DNA of 64,000 bases from Coenobita brevimanus (GCA_032717465.1 JAVRFU010003718.1:1620856-1684855), one strand, 5' to 3'. Counted from the first letter of the stretch, positions 1 through 11,148 are shown. Program-made: numbers and translations. Notes: generated from the sequence alone by a model not told the origin.

Positions 1-39
1 GTGTGTGTTCTTACCTAATTGTATCTTTACAGGAATGAG

Positions 40-3035
40 TCAAGCTCGTATTGTCCCGTGTCTTAGACCATATTTATCGTACATATCCTTAAATTTGTGA
101 ATTGTTTTGGCACACACTATTTCATTCGGTAGTGCATTCCATTGATCAATTGCTCTGTTTGGGAAACTGAATTTCCTTACGTCTTTATCACCTCTCTTCT
201 TATGCAGTTTTTTGCAGTGTCCTCTTGCTGATGCTTCTCCATATGTTAAGTAATCATTTATGTCTATTTTCTCCTTCCCTGATATGCACTTATATAGCAT
301 TATCATGTCACCTCTTTTCCTTCTCTCCTGTAGTGTTGGTAGATTCAGTTTATTTAGTCTTTCTTCGTAGCTTAGTTCCCTTAAGCTTGGTATCCATCTT
401 GTAGCGGCCCTTTGAACTTTTTCAATCTTGTCTATATGCTTTTTGAGATGAGGACTCCAGACTATTGATGCATATTCCAGGGTTGGTCAAATGAATGATG
501 TTATTATCCTTCTTAGCATGTCTTCATTTATGTATGTGAATGCTATTCTCATATTTGCAAGCAGTGTATACATGTTCCGTACCTTCTCGCTGATGTGGTC
601 AGCCGGAGATAGTCTGTTATTGATAATCACACCTAGGTCTTTCTCTCTTTCTGATGTGTATAGGGTTTTATTTCCTAACTTATAATCCCAATCAGGTCTT
701 TTTCCACTTTTACCAAACTTGATTACATGACACTTGTCCACATTGAATTCCATTTGCCATGTACTCCATTCATGAAGTTTATTTAATTCTTCTTGTAGCT
801 CCCTACAAGAGTCTGTGCTAGTAATTCTCCTTTGTATTTTTGCATCATCTGCAAACATATTCAGATAGCTGTCATTTCCAGTGTTACTGTTTATATCATT
901 TATGTACACTAGAAACATGATTGGTGCCAGCACCGAACCCTGTGGTACTCCACTAGTCACTTCTTTCCATGATGAGTAGTTTCCTCTTAGTACTGTCCTC
1001 ATTTCTCTTTTTATGAGAAAGTCTTGCATCCACCAATACAGTTTGCCTTGAATTCCTCCTTGATGGTACAGCTTCCATAAAAGTCTTTGGTGTGGTACTG
1101 TGTCAAAAGCTTTCTTGAAATCTAAATAGATACGGTACTGTCCACCCATCCTTCCCTTTCCTGTATTGTGTTTGTTACTCTGTCATAATAGCTCAACAGA
1201 TTAGTAACACATGATTTTCCTTTTCTGAAGCCAAACTGTCTTTCTGTTATCATACTGTGTTCTTCTAGATGATTTACCCAAGCTTTTCTTATAAGTTTTT
1301 CTAATACCTTGCTTACAACACTGGTCAGTGATGCTGGTCGGTAGTTGAGAGGATTTTGTCTATTTCCTTTCTTGAATAAGGGGACTATATTTGCTTTTTT
1401 CCAAATATCAGGTAGTTTCCCTTGACTCAAGGATTTCTTGAAAATTAAAAATAATGGTTTACTTAACTCCTTTGCACATTCTCGTAACACCCAACATGAA
1501 ATTTCATCAGGACCACTTGCTTTTCCTCTGTCTAATCTACTTAACTCCTCCTGTATTACTTTTTCTGCTATTTGTATATCTGGTAGTATGTGTGGACATG
1601 CGTGTTCCACATATTCCCTCTCAAAATTTTTTTCTTCTGTAAAAACTAATTGGAAATTCTTATTTAGTGCTTCACAAATATCTTTCTCTTGTGTATAAGT
1701 GATTCCCTCGTCCGTGATGGATTGTATTATATCTTTTACAATTAACTCTAAGCCCTTGGCCACCCCGTTTGGGATACATGGTGTCTGGCAATGAATGAAT
1801 GAATGAAAAACTTTGGTTTTGCTTCTGATATAGCTGTAAAACAGTTTTGGTTGATCACTACTTTTATTTATTATATCCTTCTCAAACTGTTTTTGGGCTT
1901 CCCTCCTTATTCTTGTATAGTCGTTTCTTGCCTGTCTGTAATTATTATATGCCCTTTCACTATTGTGTCTTCTGTATCTATTCCACAACAAATCTCTTCT
2001 TTCTTTTGATTTTTTATATTCTGTATTAAACCATTTCTTTATTTTCTTATCTGCTTCTTTGTGCTGTGGGATGTACTTCTGGACTCCTATTTCATAAAAT
2101 TCACAAAAATTTTTATATACAGCATTTAAATCTTGTCCTCTAAGCTCATTTTCCCAGTCAACTTCTAAGAAATACTTCTTTAGGTCTTGATAATTTCCCT
2201 TTTTATAGTTTGGTCTCTTTTTGTAACTGTCATTGCTGTTTACTATGTCATATGCTATCCTGAAGTTATAACTTAGTACTGCATGATCGCTTTTGCCGAG
2301 TGGAGGGTGATATATTAAACTGTCAATGTCATTTTCTTGCCTAGTAAATATTAGATCTAGCACTGAAGGTACATCAAGTCCTCTTTTTCTAGTGGTTTCC
2401 CTCACATGTTGCGTTAAGAAAAACTTTTGTACGAGATCCAGGAGCTTTTGGTCCCAACAGCTTTCTTGGCTATTTATATCTAGAGTATTCCAATTTATAT
2501 TTGTATTGAAATCCCCAGTTAGTATAATTCTTTCCGATTTCTCTTCCATTTTATGTAGCAAGGATCTTATACTCTGAATTGTACTCTCTGCCAGGTCCTC
2601 ATATTCGTCTCTTTCCCATGTGTTTGATCTGGGTGGCATATACAAATTGGCTACAATTACTTTACCTTCAGATGTGTCGATCTCTACTGCAATCAGTTCT
2701 ACTTGTGATGGTATATCTAGGTTTATTTCCTTGACTTTTAGATTTTTCTTAGTTAATATTATAATTCCTCCTCCTTTTTTTAAGTTTCTGTCTCTTCTCC
2801 ATATATTGTATTCCTCTAAGTTTAGTATGTCATTGGATATCCTTGGTGTTAATTTTGTCTCAGTTAGGCATATTATTTGTGGTTCATTTTCTCTGACATA
2901 ATCATTCATCTCTAGTAATTTAGATACCATTCCATCCACATTTGAGTACATCAATTTTATCATCTTGTTTATATACTTGTCATGACATGGTTCTGCTAAC
3001 TTCCTCCTGTTTCTTCCATCCTGTTTGTGTACCAC
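40..3035 (-). pseudogene. ORF2 endonuclease-reverse transcriptase of retrotransposon A
   Basis: It reads from 3035 down. Endonuclease motifs come first (LTETKL, LTGDFNTNINW, GKSDHAVL), then reverse transcriptase blocks ([70 protein letters not shown]). A frameshift at about 1122-1149 separates the frame 3035-1122 from the frame 1149-487. A TGA at 489-487 stands where the related copies have an arginine before PTLEYA. The final frame (306 to 40) encodes the conserved RT C-terminal tail ending in GTIRA. The FADD active-site aspartates are present, but the lesions make a full-length product impossible. Target-primed reverse transcription would have been its role. Confidence 0.85.
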
Positions 3036-4023
3036 TTTCGTACCTGCAACCCTATTACTTTGTAAAAAAATTTCTTCTTGTCCTCTTCTGATCTTCCCTC
3101 ATTTTTTGTTTTTGCTTCCTCCCTTTTCTCTTTCAGTAATTCCAGTTCCTCTTGTGTTAGGCATCTTTTTATCCATACATTTTTGAACTCCTCTTTTTCC
3201 ATAAGATTCTTTGCATTTTTAGTATCTCTTCCACAGTGTTTACACTCTGGAAAGTCACCTTTAGAGGTCTTGTCTTGCTTTTCTCGTATTTCCCTAACCT
3301 TTTGTGTTCCTCTATGTCTTTACTACAGATTTCCTCTGATACTTCTTTCAGTAAGCTCATTACATTTGCCATCTCCTTTTTGTCTCTAGTGATTTTGTTT
3401 TTAATTTCTTCCTCTTCTATACCAGTGATTACTATTGATTGATTTATTTCTACTGAATCTCTGACTAACTTTGGATTGTTTTGGATTATTCTTTTCACTT
3501 CCTTTTTAATGCTTTTTTCCTCCACCCTTGTTTCCAAGTCTTTCTTTACTTTCACCATTTCAGCATACGTGGTTTCTACATCATTTTTGTAGCTTTGCAC
3601 AGCTTCATTCACCTGTGTTATCTTCTCCTCAATATCACTGCTCTGGTCCATAAGACTGCTTGCTTGTCTAATTGTCTCTGTGTCATTTTTTAACTCTTCC
3701 ATAACACTCTCGTGATTAACTACTGTACTTCCCATTTCACTCACTTTCTTCCTAAGGGTATTCAATTCCACTGTTAGTTCACTGATGGTTGTGTCTTTCT
3801 TATTGGCCTCCCTTCCCAGTTTTTCTATCTCTTCCTTTTGCAAGTGCATTTGCTTCTTTATTTCATCCATTTCATTTTTGAAAGCCATTTCTAGTTTGTG
3901 TACACGATCAACCAGTCTATTGTGAGTCTCCACTTCAACCAGTTCTTGGTAGAAATCATCATTTTGCTTTTTACTTTTATCCCTTTTCTTTTCCAAATTT
4001 GTTTTACTGAAGTATGTATCCAT
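2996..4023 (-). pseudogene. ORF1 protein of retrotransposon A, frameshifted
   Basis: The frame opens at 4023 and runs 284 codons to 3169; a second frame (3202 to 2996) continues the same protein after a frameshift near 3170-3200. The first 200 or so residues are rich in K and E with heptad-like spacing, as expected for a coiled coil that trimerises. The region after it (around 'IVITGIEEEE' and 'KRLGKYEKSKTRPLKVTF') matches the RNA-binding part of ORF1 in the 38.8 kb copy ('RRIGPYKKGETRPMRVKF'). ORF1 proteins of this kind bind their own RNA in ribonucleoprotein particles. The ORF2 ATG at 3035 lies inside the last 40 bases of ORF1, an overlap also seen in copy B1. Confidence 0.75.
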
Positions 4024-4179
4024 TTTGTAATACTAAATGAGGAGTATGCACTTACACTTTCCGCGTGTTGCCGTAGTATAAACAAACCCAGCTGACTCAA
4101 CGCATCGTGGTTCTTTGTTGTTTGATCAGTCTTATTTAAACTTACTGTTTCTTTTCCTTTCAATAATGAAAAATCATTT

Positions 4180-4235
4180 AGTCTAACCTGGTACAGAGCT
4201 TGACTCATTCGAAGATACTTATTTAGGTAATGCCT
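4180..4235 (+). mobile_element. Short 3'-end fragment of retrotransposon A family, opposite orientation
   Basis: This stretch contains GAGCTTGACTCATTC followed by a GATA/TTAGGTAA tail. That is the reverse complement of the 3' end seen at positions 1-60, so a small 3' fragment of the same family appears to lie at the 5' side of element A in inverted orientation. It is short and diverged; a chance or 5'-inversion origin is possible. Confidence 0.4.
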
Positions 4236-4559
4236 CTGGCCGTGTTGAGCTGGTATGGAGAGCCGGTAAAAGACGTCTTCCTCCGACGATGCCGTGTGTG
4301 TGTAGGGAAAAAGTAGCAAGTCGGGGAGAAATATTAGTCGAGGAAAAATGCAGCAGACAGGGAAAAGGATGGCTTAGGGGAAAGTCATGGCAGGAAAGAA
4401 GGCTGGAGGAGGAAACGCTTGTCGCTGAGGAAAAAGTGAAGCCGAGGAAAAGATGTAGCGGGAAAAAATATTGTTTAGGGAATAAATTAGTGCAGGAAAA
4501 ACTACAGTATTTGTGAGGGAAAACGGCCGTTAGGGAAAATATATATCCCTTTGATGACA

Positions 4560-4562
<3 letters not shown>

Positions 4563-4590
<28 letters not shown>

Positions 4591-4766
4591 ATCTGTATCA
4601 TCACCTTCATTACCATCATCATCATTACCACCATCATCATCATCATCATCATCACCACAATCATCACCAACACCATCATCATCATCATCACCATCATCAT
4701 CATCACCATCACATCATTATATCCTGACCTGTATTTTTCTATTTAAATAATAATAATAATAATAAT
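4563..4766. repeat. (GA)n, (CAT)n and (AAT)n microsatellites
   Basis: A run of GA dinucleotides (about 4564-4590) is followed by CAT/CAC trinucleotides to about 4712 and then ATA repeats at 4747-4766. No gene is visible. The upstream stretch 4240-4560 holds only loosely repeated GGAAAA-rich sequence. Confidence 0.9.
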
Positions 4767-4799
4767 ATGCCGTCATCATCAAAATTCCACAGTTTTATG

Positions 4800-5758
4800 G
4801 ACTCTCTCTCTCTCTCTCTCTCTCTCCTTCGCGGCCGTCCTGCCGCCGCCACAACAATCGGTCTCTCTCTCTCTCTCTCTCTCCTCCGCGGCCGTCCTGC
4901 CGCCGCCACAACAATCTGTCTGTCTCTCTCTCTCTCTCCTCCGCGTCCGTCCTGCCGCCGCCAAAACAATCGGTTTCTCTCTCTCTCTCTCTCTCTCTCT
5001 CCTCCGCGGCCGTCCTGCCGCCGCCAAAACAATCGGTCTCTCTCTCTCCTCCGCGGCCGTCCTGCCGCCGCCACAACAATCTGTCTCTCTCTCTCTCTCT
5101 CCTCCGCGTCCGTCCTGCCGCCGCCAAAACAATCGGTCTCTCTCTCTCTCTCTCTCTCCTCCGCGGCCGTCCTGCCGCCGCCACAACAATCGGTCTCTCT
5201 CCTCCGCGGCCGTCCTGCCGCCGCCACAACAATCTGTCTCTCTCTCTCTCTCTCTCTCTCCTCCGCGGCCGTCCTGCCGCCGCCACAACAATCGGTCTCT
5301 CTCTCTCCTCCGCGGCCGTCCTGCCGCCGCCACAACAATCGGTCTCTCTCTCTCTCTCTCTCTCCTCCGCGGCCGTCCTGCCGCCGCCACAACAATCGGT
5401 CTCTCTCTCTTTCTCTCTCTCTCTCCTCCGCGGCCGGCCTGCCGCCGCCACAACAATCGGTCTCTCTCTCTCTCCTCCGCGGCCGGCCTGCCGCCGCCAC
5501 AACAATCGGTCTCTCTCTCTCTCCTCCGCGGCCGGCCTGCCGCCGCCACAACAATCGGTCTCTCTCTCCTCCGCGGCCGGCCTGCCGCCGCCACAACAAT
5601 CGGTCTCTCTCTCTCTCTCTCCTCCGCGGCCGGCCTGCCGCCGCCACAACAATCGGTCTCTCTCTCTCTCTCTCCTCCGCGGCCGGCCTGCCGCCGCCAC
5701 AACAATCGGTCTCTCTCTCTCTCTCTCCTCCGCGGCCGGCCTGCCGCCGCCACAACAA

Positions 5759-5811
<53 letters not shown>

Positions 5812-5948
5812 CGCGGCCGGCCTGCCGCCGCCACAACAATCGGTCTCTCTCTCTCTCTCTCCTCCGCGGCCGGCCTGCCGCCGCCACAACAATCGGTCTC
5901 TCTCTCTCTCTCTCCTCCGCGGCCGGCCTGCCGCCGCCACAACAATCG
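4800..5948. repeat. Composite minisatellite: (CT)n plus a GC-rich 37 bp core, about 22 copies
   Basis: Each unit is a variable (CT)n run followed by a core beginning CCTCCGCGGCCG and ending CAACAATCGGT. Copies before about 5420 carry CGGCCGTCCTG and copies after it carry CGGCCGGCCTG, with one abrupt switch. Some early copies read CAAAACAAT instead of CACAACAAT. The frames of 380-430 codons across it on both strands come only from the lack of stops in the repeat; they encode monotonous RERE/GGGR or SLSL/PPRP strings and are not proposed as genes. Confidence 0.95.
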
Positions 5949-6101
5949 TGCGGCTAAACAAACACACAATATATTCACCTGTTTTGTCTTTTTCCTCTTC
6001 GTGTTTATTTTTTCTCTTGTTATTTTTCCTGTTCTTTTTTTCCTCTTTTGTTTTTCTTTCCTTGTCGCCTTTTCTTCTGCCATTTATTCATTTTTCTTAG
6101 C

Positions 6102-6187
6102 TTAACCCTTTTTCAGCCAGGACGTCTCCAGTGTTCAATTTGCTACTCCAAGAAAATTGTCTTAAAACTTTGAACTGAAAGGGTTAA
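6102..6187. mobile_element. Small piggyBac-like MITE with TTAA duplication
   Basis: TTAA at 6102-6105 and 6184-6187 flanks about 78 bp whose ends are inverted repeats: CCCTTTTTCAG at the left and CTGAAAGGG at the right. TTAA duplications and CCC...GGG ends are the signature of the piggyBac group. It has no coding capacity. The flanks 5950-6100 and 6190-6265 are AT-rich with no recognisable content. Confidence 0.65.
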
Positions 6188-6267
6188 TGAGAACTGTACT
6201 ACGCCATTACAGTGTTTGGAATAATATTATGGTTTTATTATTTTTTTATGATTGTCTCTAGAATTAT

Positions 6268-7059
6268 TGAAAAAATGATGATAATGATGATGATGGTGAT
6301 GATGATGGTGACGATGATGGGAATGGTGATGGTGATGATGATGATGTTGATAGGTGCTGATGATGATAATGATGATGGTAGTAATGATGATGAACGTGAT
6401 GGTGATGATGATGATGATAATCAAGATGATAGTGATGATGGTGATGGTGATGGTGATGATGATAGTGATGGTGATGGTTATGATGATGAAGATGATGGTG
6501 ATAGTGGTGCTGATGATGATGATGATAATGAAGATGATAGTGATGGTGATGATGAGTGATGGTGATGATGAGAGTGACGGTGTTGGTTATGATGATGATG
6601 ATGGTGATGATGAGAGTGATGGTTATGATGATGATGGTGATTGTGATGATGATGATGATGGTGATGCTGCTGCTGCTGCTGCTGCTGATAGTAATGCTGA
6701 TGATAGTGATGATTGTAATGATGATGGTGATGATGATGATGGCGATGATGGTGATGGTAATGGTGATGGTGATGGTGATGATGATGAAGATGATGATGGT
6801 GATGATGAGAGTGACGGTGTTGGTTATGATGATGATGATGGTGATGATGAGAGTGATGGTTATGATGATGATGATGATGATGGTGATTGTGATGATGATG
6901 ATGATGATGATGGTGATGCTGCTGCTGCTGATAGTAATGCTGATGATAGTGATGATTGTAATGATGATGGTGATGATGATGATGGCGATGATGGTGATGG
7001 TAATGGTGATGGTGATGATGATGAAGATGATGGTGCTGTTGCTGCTGCTGCTGATAGTA

Positions 7060-7108
<49 letters not shown>

Positions 7109-7142
7109 CGATCGTGATGATGATGATGATGGTGATGGTGGT
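6268..7142. repeat. (ATG/GAT)n trinucleotide array with a 237 bp higher-order duplication
   Basis: The array is almost pure GAT/ATG triplets with GCT interruptions. A segment beginning at AGAGTGACGG (6571) is repeated at 6808, a period of 237 bp, and part of the GCTGCT block recurs near 7040. The resulting polyAsp/polyMet frames are repeat artefacts. Confidence 0.95.
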
Positions 7143-8240
7143 AGGCTTCCTCCCTCCATCTGCCCCTTCTTCCTCCTTGTTTTTCTCTTTCCTCCTCCTT
7201 GTTTTTCTCATTTCTCTTTCCTCCTCCTCTCCTTCCTGCTCCTGCTCCTGCTCCTCCTCGTTCTCCTGCTCCTCCTCCTTCCCCTCCTCCTAATCCTTCT
7301 CCTGCTCCTCCTCCTCCCCCTCCTCCTAATCCTTCTCCTCCTCCTCCTCCTCCCCCTCCTCCTAATCCTTCTCCTGCTCCTCCCCCTCCCCCTCCTCCTA
7401 TTTCTCCCCCTCCTGCTCCTTTACCTCCTCCTCCTCCTTCACTTCCTCCTCTTCCTCCCATCCAACATGTCAACCACCACCACCACCATCACCCTGCAAC
7501 CCACCCTGCCACCACCCTGCACCCCACCCTACCACCACCACCACCCTGCACCCCACTCTACCACCACCCTGCACCCCACTCTACCACCACCACCACCACC
7601 CTGCACCCCACCCTACCACCACCACCCTGCACCCCACCCTACCACCACCACCACCACCACCCTGCCACCACCACCACCACCACCACCACCCTGCCACCAC
7701 CACCATGCACCCCACCCTACCACCACCACCACCACCATGCACCCCACCCTACCACTACCACCACCACCATGCACCCCACCCTGCCACCACCACCATGCAC
7801 CCCACCCTACCACTACCACCACCATGCACCCCACCCTACCACCACCACCACCACCACCACCATGCACCCCACCCTACCACCACCACCATGCACCCCACCC
7901 TACCACCACCACCATGCACCCCACCCTACCACCACCACCATGCACCCCACCCTACCACCACCACCACCCTGCCACCACTACCACCACCATGCACCCCACC
8001 CTACCACCACCACCACCCTGCCACCACTACCACCACCATGCACCCCACCCTACCACCACCATGCACCCCACCCTACCACCACCACCCTGCACCCCACCCT
8101 ACCACCACCATGCACCCCACCCTACCACCACCACCACCACCACCATGCACCCCACCCTACCACCACCACCACCACCACCATGCACCCCACCCTACCACCA
8201 CCACCACCCTGCACCCCACCCTACCACCACCCTGCAGCCT
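7143..8240. repeat. (CCT)n tract followed by a CACC-rich minisatellite
   Basis: The CCT/CTC-rich tract runs to about 7465. It is followed by many copies of a unit built from CATGCACCCCACCCTAC and CACCAC blocks of variable length up to about 8235. Long open frames on both strands (polyPro, polyHis/Thr, polyGly) reflect composition only. 8240-8605 is pyrimidine-rich with no gene seen. Confidence 0.95.
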
Positions 8241-8609
8241 TACTTGACCTACCCTTTTCCCTTCCCAGTCTTCTGCCCTACACTACCATGCTCCTTTGCC
8301 TCTACTCTGCCCCCCCTTCCCCCCCAGGACTGCTACTTTGCTATCCCTAACCTGTTCTGTCCTGTTTTGCCGTGTCTTGCCTGCCCTGCGCTCTTGCTGT
8401 GCCCTGCCATCCCTCGTCTGTCCTGCCTGCAATCCTTTCTCTGCCACACTCACCTTACTCTGCTGTGCTGTCCTGGAACGTGCCCTGCTCTTGTCTGCGC
8501 TCTTCTTCCCTCCTTTGCCTTGCCATTTATGTTTTATATATTTTCTGTATATATATGTTCATGCTTTGCTTTTGTATGTTAGTCATGTCTTATATATTCT
8601 GAAGCCGAT

Positions 8610-8790
8610 ATGTTGCTAAGTCCCTAAGTCATGTTGGTGCTTTTATGTTGCTAAGTCCCTAAGTCATGTTGCTGCTTTTATGTTGCTGAGTCCCTAAGTC
8701 ATGTTCGTGCTTTTATGTTGCTAAGTCCCTAAGTCATGTTGCTGCTTTTATGTTGCTAAGTCCCTAAGTCATGTTGCTGGTATTTTTTCC
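8610..8790. repeat. 35 bp tandem repeat, about five copies
   Basis: The unit starts ATGTTGCTAAGTCCCTAAGT and recurs at 8610, 8645, 8680, 8715 and 8750, exactly 35 bp apart, with the last copy degraded. Confidence 0.9.
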
Positions 8791-8929
8791 AAGTCCCCAA
8801 GTCATGTTTTCTCAATATTTTCAAAGTCCCAAAATTTTTCTATGTCCATCAATAGTCGGCTTCTGTATAAGTACTGTACTAAGTGATATATATATATATA
8901 CTCTGCATATGTCTAGTGGTATATAAGTC

Positions 8930-9256
8930 TATCTATCTATCTATTGCCAGACGCCTCAATCCCGTTTGGGGTGGCCACAAACAAATCGCCTCCAAGTCGC
9001 CCTGTCCCCCGCCATTTCACTGCCCTGCTCCCGACTCACACCCTCCTCTCTCATATACCTCTCCACCCCATCCCTCCATCTCATCCTCGGCCTCCCCCTC
9101 CCTCTTCCCCCCTCCACCTCACTCACATACACTCTCTTCGTCAGTCTCTCGCCCTCCATCCTCTCCACATGGCCAAACCACCTCAGTGTGTTCCTCATAA
9201 CGCTCCCTATCACATCCACATCAACACCACAACGCTCCTTTATATCCTCATTCGTC
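8930..9256 (-). mobile_element. RTE-type retrotransposon fragment, 5'-truncated 3' end
   Basis: The minus strand encodes RNTLRWFGHVERM, LTKRVYVSEVEGG and GRGRPRMRWRDGVERYM (frame 9219-8956), nearly identical to the C-terminus of the larger element ending at 21408. The 3' end lies at 8930-8943 and consists of the same GATA-type tetranucleotide tail. About 47 bp of sequence to its left (8878-8929) is repeated to its right (9257-9300), consistent with a long, slightly diverged target-site duplication. Confidence 0.85.
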
Positions 9257-9409
9257 AGTACTAAGTGATATATATATACTATGCATATGTCTATTGGTAT
9301 ATCTTTTTCTGATATTATTCAGAGTCTACTTTTATACACATAGACTTTGAATAATATCATAAAAAGAATACCAATAGACATATGCATAGTATATATATCA
9401 CTTAGTACT
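9257..9409. repeat. Near-perfect palindrome with arms of about 70 bp
   Basis: The left arm starts AGTACTAAGTGATATATAT and the right arm ends ATATATATCACTTAGTACT. The two arms match along about 70 bp, including GCATATGTCTATTGGTAT, with a loop of about 12 bp near 9330-9342. It has no coding content. It could be a terminal-inverted-repeat MITE or a fold-back element. (TA)n sequence follows to about 9500. Confidence 0.85.
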
Positions 9410-9590
9410 TATATACCAGTAGACATATATATATTATATATATAAATATTATATATATATATATATAAGTTGTATATATATATATATATATATAAGTTGT
9501 ATAAAGGTATATATAATAAACACAGTAGTAAAATACATGGGTTTTATTTCCACAAGATGTACACAAGAGTGAAGGATGTCAAAAAATAAA

Positions 9591-9706
9591 CTATCTCGAT
9601 AAATCGGCCACGAAAATACGGACTGGCAACCCTGATGGTTGCCAGTCCGTATTTTCGTGGCTGATGGTTGCCAGTCCGTATTTTCTTGGCCGATTTATCA
9701 AGATAG
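9591..9706. repeat. Nested hairpin 1
   Basis: The outer arms CTATCTCGATAAATCGGCC (9591) and GGCCGATTTATCAAGATAG (to 9706) pair. Inside lies a perfect inner palindrome, 9608-9660, with arms CCACGAAAATACGGACTGG, and a third copy of that arm (9666-9688) gives two alternative foldings. Confidence 0.85.
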
Positions 9707-9762
9707 GTTTGCGCCCTACCCCAAGATGCTTCCAAGAGCGTGCCCTTCAAATCACTGTGTAG

Positions 9763-9827
9763 ATGCCATGTCTTGTATTGCTCTGCCCAGCTAATGCCAG
9801 GCAGAGCTATACAAGAACACATGGCAT
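9763..9827. repeat. Hairpin 2
   Basis: ATGCCATGTCTTGTATTGCT at the left pairs with a right arm ending CACATGGCAT, around the core CTCTGCCCAGCTAATGCCAGGC. A few mismatches suggest some age. Confidence 0.75.
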
Positions 9828-9849
9828 ACAACAGAGTGATCAAAAGGGC

Positions 9850-9915
9850 TACTTAACATGCATTGCTAAACACTGTGTGCACCACGCAACGTGTGTTTGC
9901 TAAGGCATGTTAAAC
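9850..9915. repeat. Hairpin 3
   Basis: TAACATGCATTGCTAAACAC pairs imperfectly with a right arm reading GTGTTTGCTAAGGCATGTTA, with a GC-rich loop. Confidence 0.65.
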
Positions 9916-9972
9916 AGGAAGCAATGCACCATTAATCAACATGCCATACAGTATACCAAAGACATGAGCCAA

Positions 9973-10189
9973 TTAACCCCTTCAGTATGAGGACATTTTA
10001 TTCCTGCTGATGCCACACGATTTTATTCAGCTTAGAGTGCGATCTCATACTGGAGGGAACATTGCCTCCCTTCAGTATGAGAGACCCTTCCTAAGCTGAG
10101 TAAAATCGTCTGGCAGCAGCAAGAATAAAATCATCTGGGACACAGCAACAATACACTGAGAAAAGATGTAACAGTACTGAAAAGGTTCA
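9973..10189. mobile_element. Palindromic piggyBac-like MITE
   Basis: TTAA at 9973-9976 is followed by CCCCTTCAGTA. The right end reads TACTGAAAAGG followed by TTCA (10186-10189), a decayed TTAA. Between the ends, 9991-10131 is a long inverted repeat whose arms share TTTATTC, CGATTTTA and CTCATACT blocks. No open frame is present. 10190-10525 shows no recognisable feature. Confidence 0.6.
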
Positions 10190-10526
10190 AAAATACCAAC
10201 ATGGACTGGTTGTGATGCAGGTTAAATATCGACAAAATCACATTCCACTGAACAATATTTACTCTTTACTAACTTGGCCCAATTTTTCAGTCTTTTCCAG
10301 CTGTGTCACATAAGAGTAACTCAAGGCACAGAAAGGCAATGCTATTACTCATAATCCTTTTCACACTGTGCCTACTATCCTGTTTTAAGAAAGTTACAAC
10401 TCATAATTCAGGCTGGAAAGATTTAAAATTTTTGGCCAAGCTAAAGTTCAGAGTATAATCTCAAGCAAACACATAAAACAAAATATAATGGCCATATTAC
10501 TATAACAATGTGAAAGTGTGGACATG

Positions 10527-11145
10527 CTATATCTACCTATAGCCAGACACCTTGATCCTGTGAGGGTACATATCTCCTCCCTGTCCACTGCCATCTACCT
10601 GCCCTCCCCCCAGATTACAACCCCTGCCTCTCCCCCCACCTCACTCACATACACCCTCCTGATTATGTTTCCTACTCTCCATTCCCCCAACTTACACCCC
10701 CCTTCATATATCTCTCCACTCCATCCCTCCATCTCATCCTCAGTCTCCACCTCACTCACATACACTCTCAGAATTAATCTTCCTACACCCTCCTCTCTCA
10801 TGCCCCTCTCCACTCCATCTCATCCTCAGTCTCCCCCTGCCACTTTCCCCACCTCCACCTCACTCACACAAACCCCTACTTAGTCTCTCTCTCCATCCCC
10901 CCCCCACTTACACCTCCCTCTCATACCTCTATTTCATCCCTCCACCTCACTCTCATACTCCACCCCCAACTTACACCCTCCTCTCCTATATACCTCCACT
11001 CATCTCTCCATCCTCAGTCTCCCCCCCTCCCTCTTACCCCACATCCACCTTACTCACATACACTCCTAGTTAGTTTCTCTCTCCTTCCCATTTCAATTTA
11101 CAACATCCTCTACTCAATCCGTCCCCCCCCCCTCCACCTCACACA
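10527..11145 (-). mobile_element. RTE-type 3' end with internal tandem expansion
   Basis: It starts with the family's 3' tail (CTATAGCCAGACACC, degraded) and continues with several imperfect repeats, each about 100 bp, of the segment encoding the GRPRMRW/TKRVYVSEV region on the minus strand. The fragment resumes at 12102 after the Harbinger-like insertion. It is non-functional. Confidence 0.65.
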
Positions 11146-11148
11146 TTA

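Larger units (their letters stand above)
1..4040 (-). mobile_element. Non-LTR retrotransposon A (CR1/jockey-like), decayed, two ORFs
   Basis: The minus strand carries, in order, a coiled-coil ORF1 (4023 to 2996), an apurinic-type endonuclease and reverse transcriptase (3035 to 40), and a short 3' tail running into (AC)n at the window edge. The layout and the C-terminal motifs match the element copies at 38.6-42.8 kb and 58.6-62.7 kb, so it is a divergent relative of that family. ORF1 and ORF2 each have a frameshift and ORF2 has an in-frame stop, so the copy is dead. The clade name is an inference from motif style; CR1, Daphne and jockey-like groups cannot be separated by eye. The 5' boundary is uncertain, and the 3' end may be cut by the window edge. 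Confidence 0.85.

Noticed and set aside
4739..6083. Frames of 380-434 codons on both strands (RERE/GGGR and SLSL/PPRP strings)
   Set aside because: They span a tandem minisatellite; opposite-strand and multi-frame openness is a property of the repeat, and no start context or family is present.
6264..8582. 742-, 383- and 331-codon polyAsp/polyMet/polyPro/polyHis frames
   Set aside because: They are translations of GAT, CCT and CACC arrays with no non-repetitive domain.
9544..9843. 99-codon minus-strand frame
   Set aside because: It lies across two hairpins and has no recognisable protein features.
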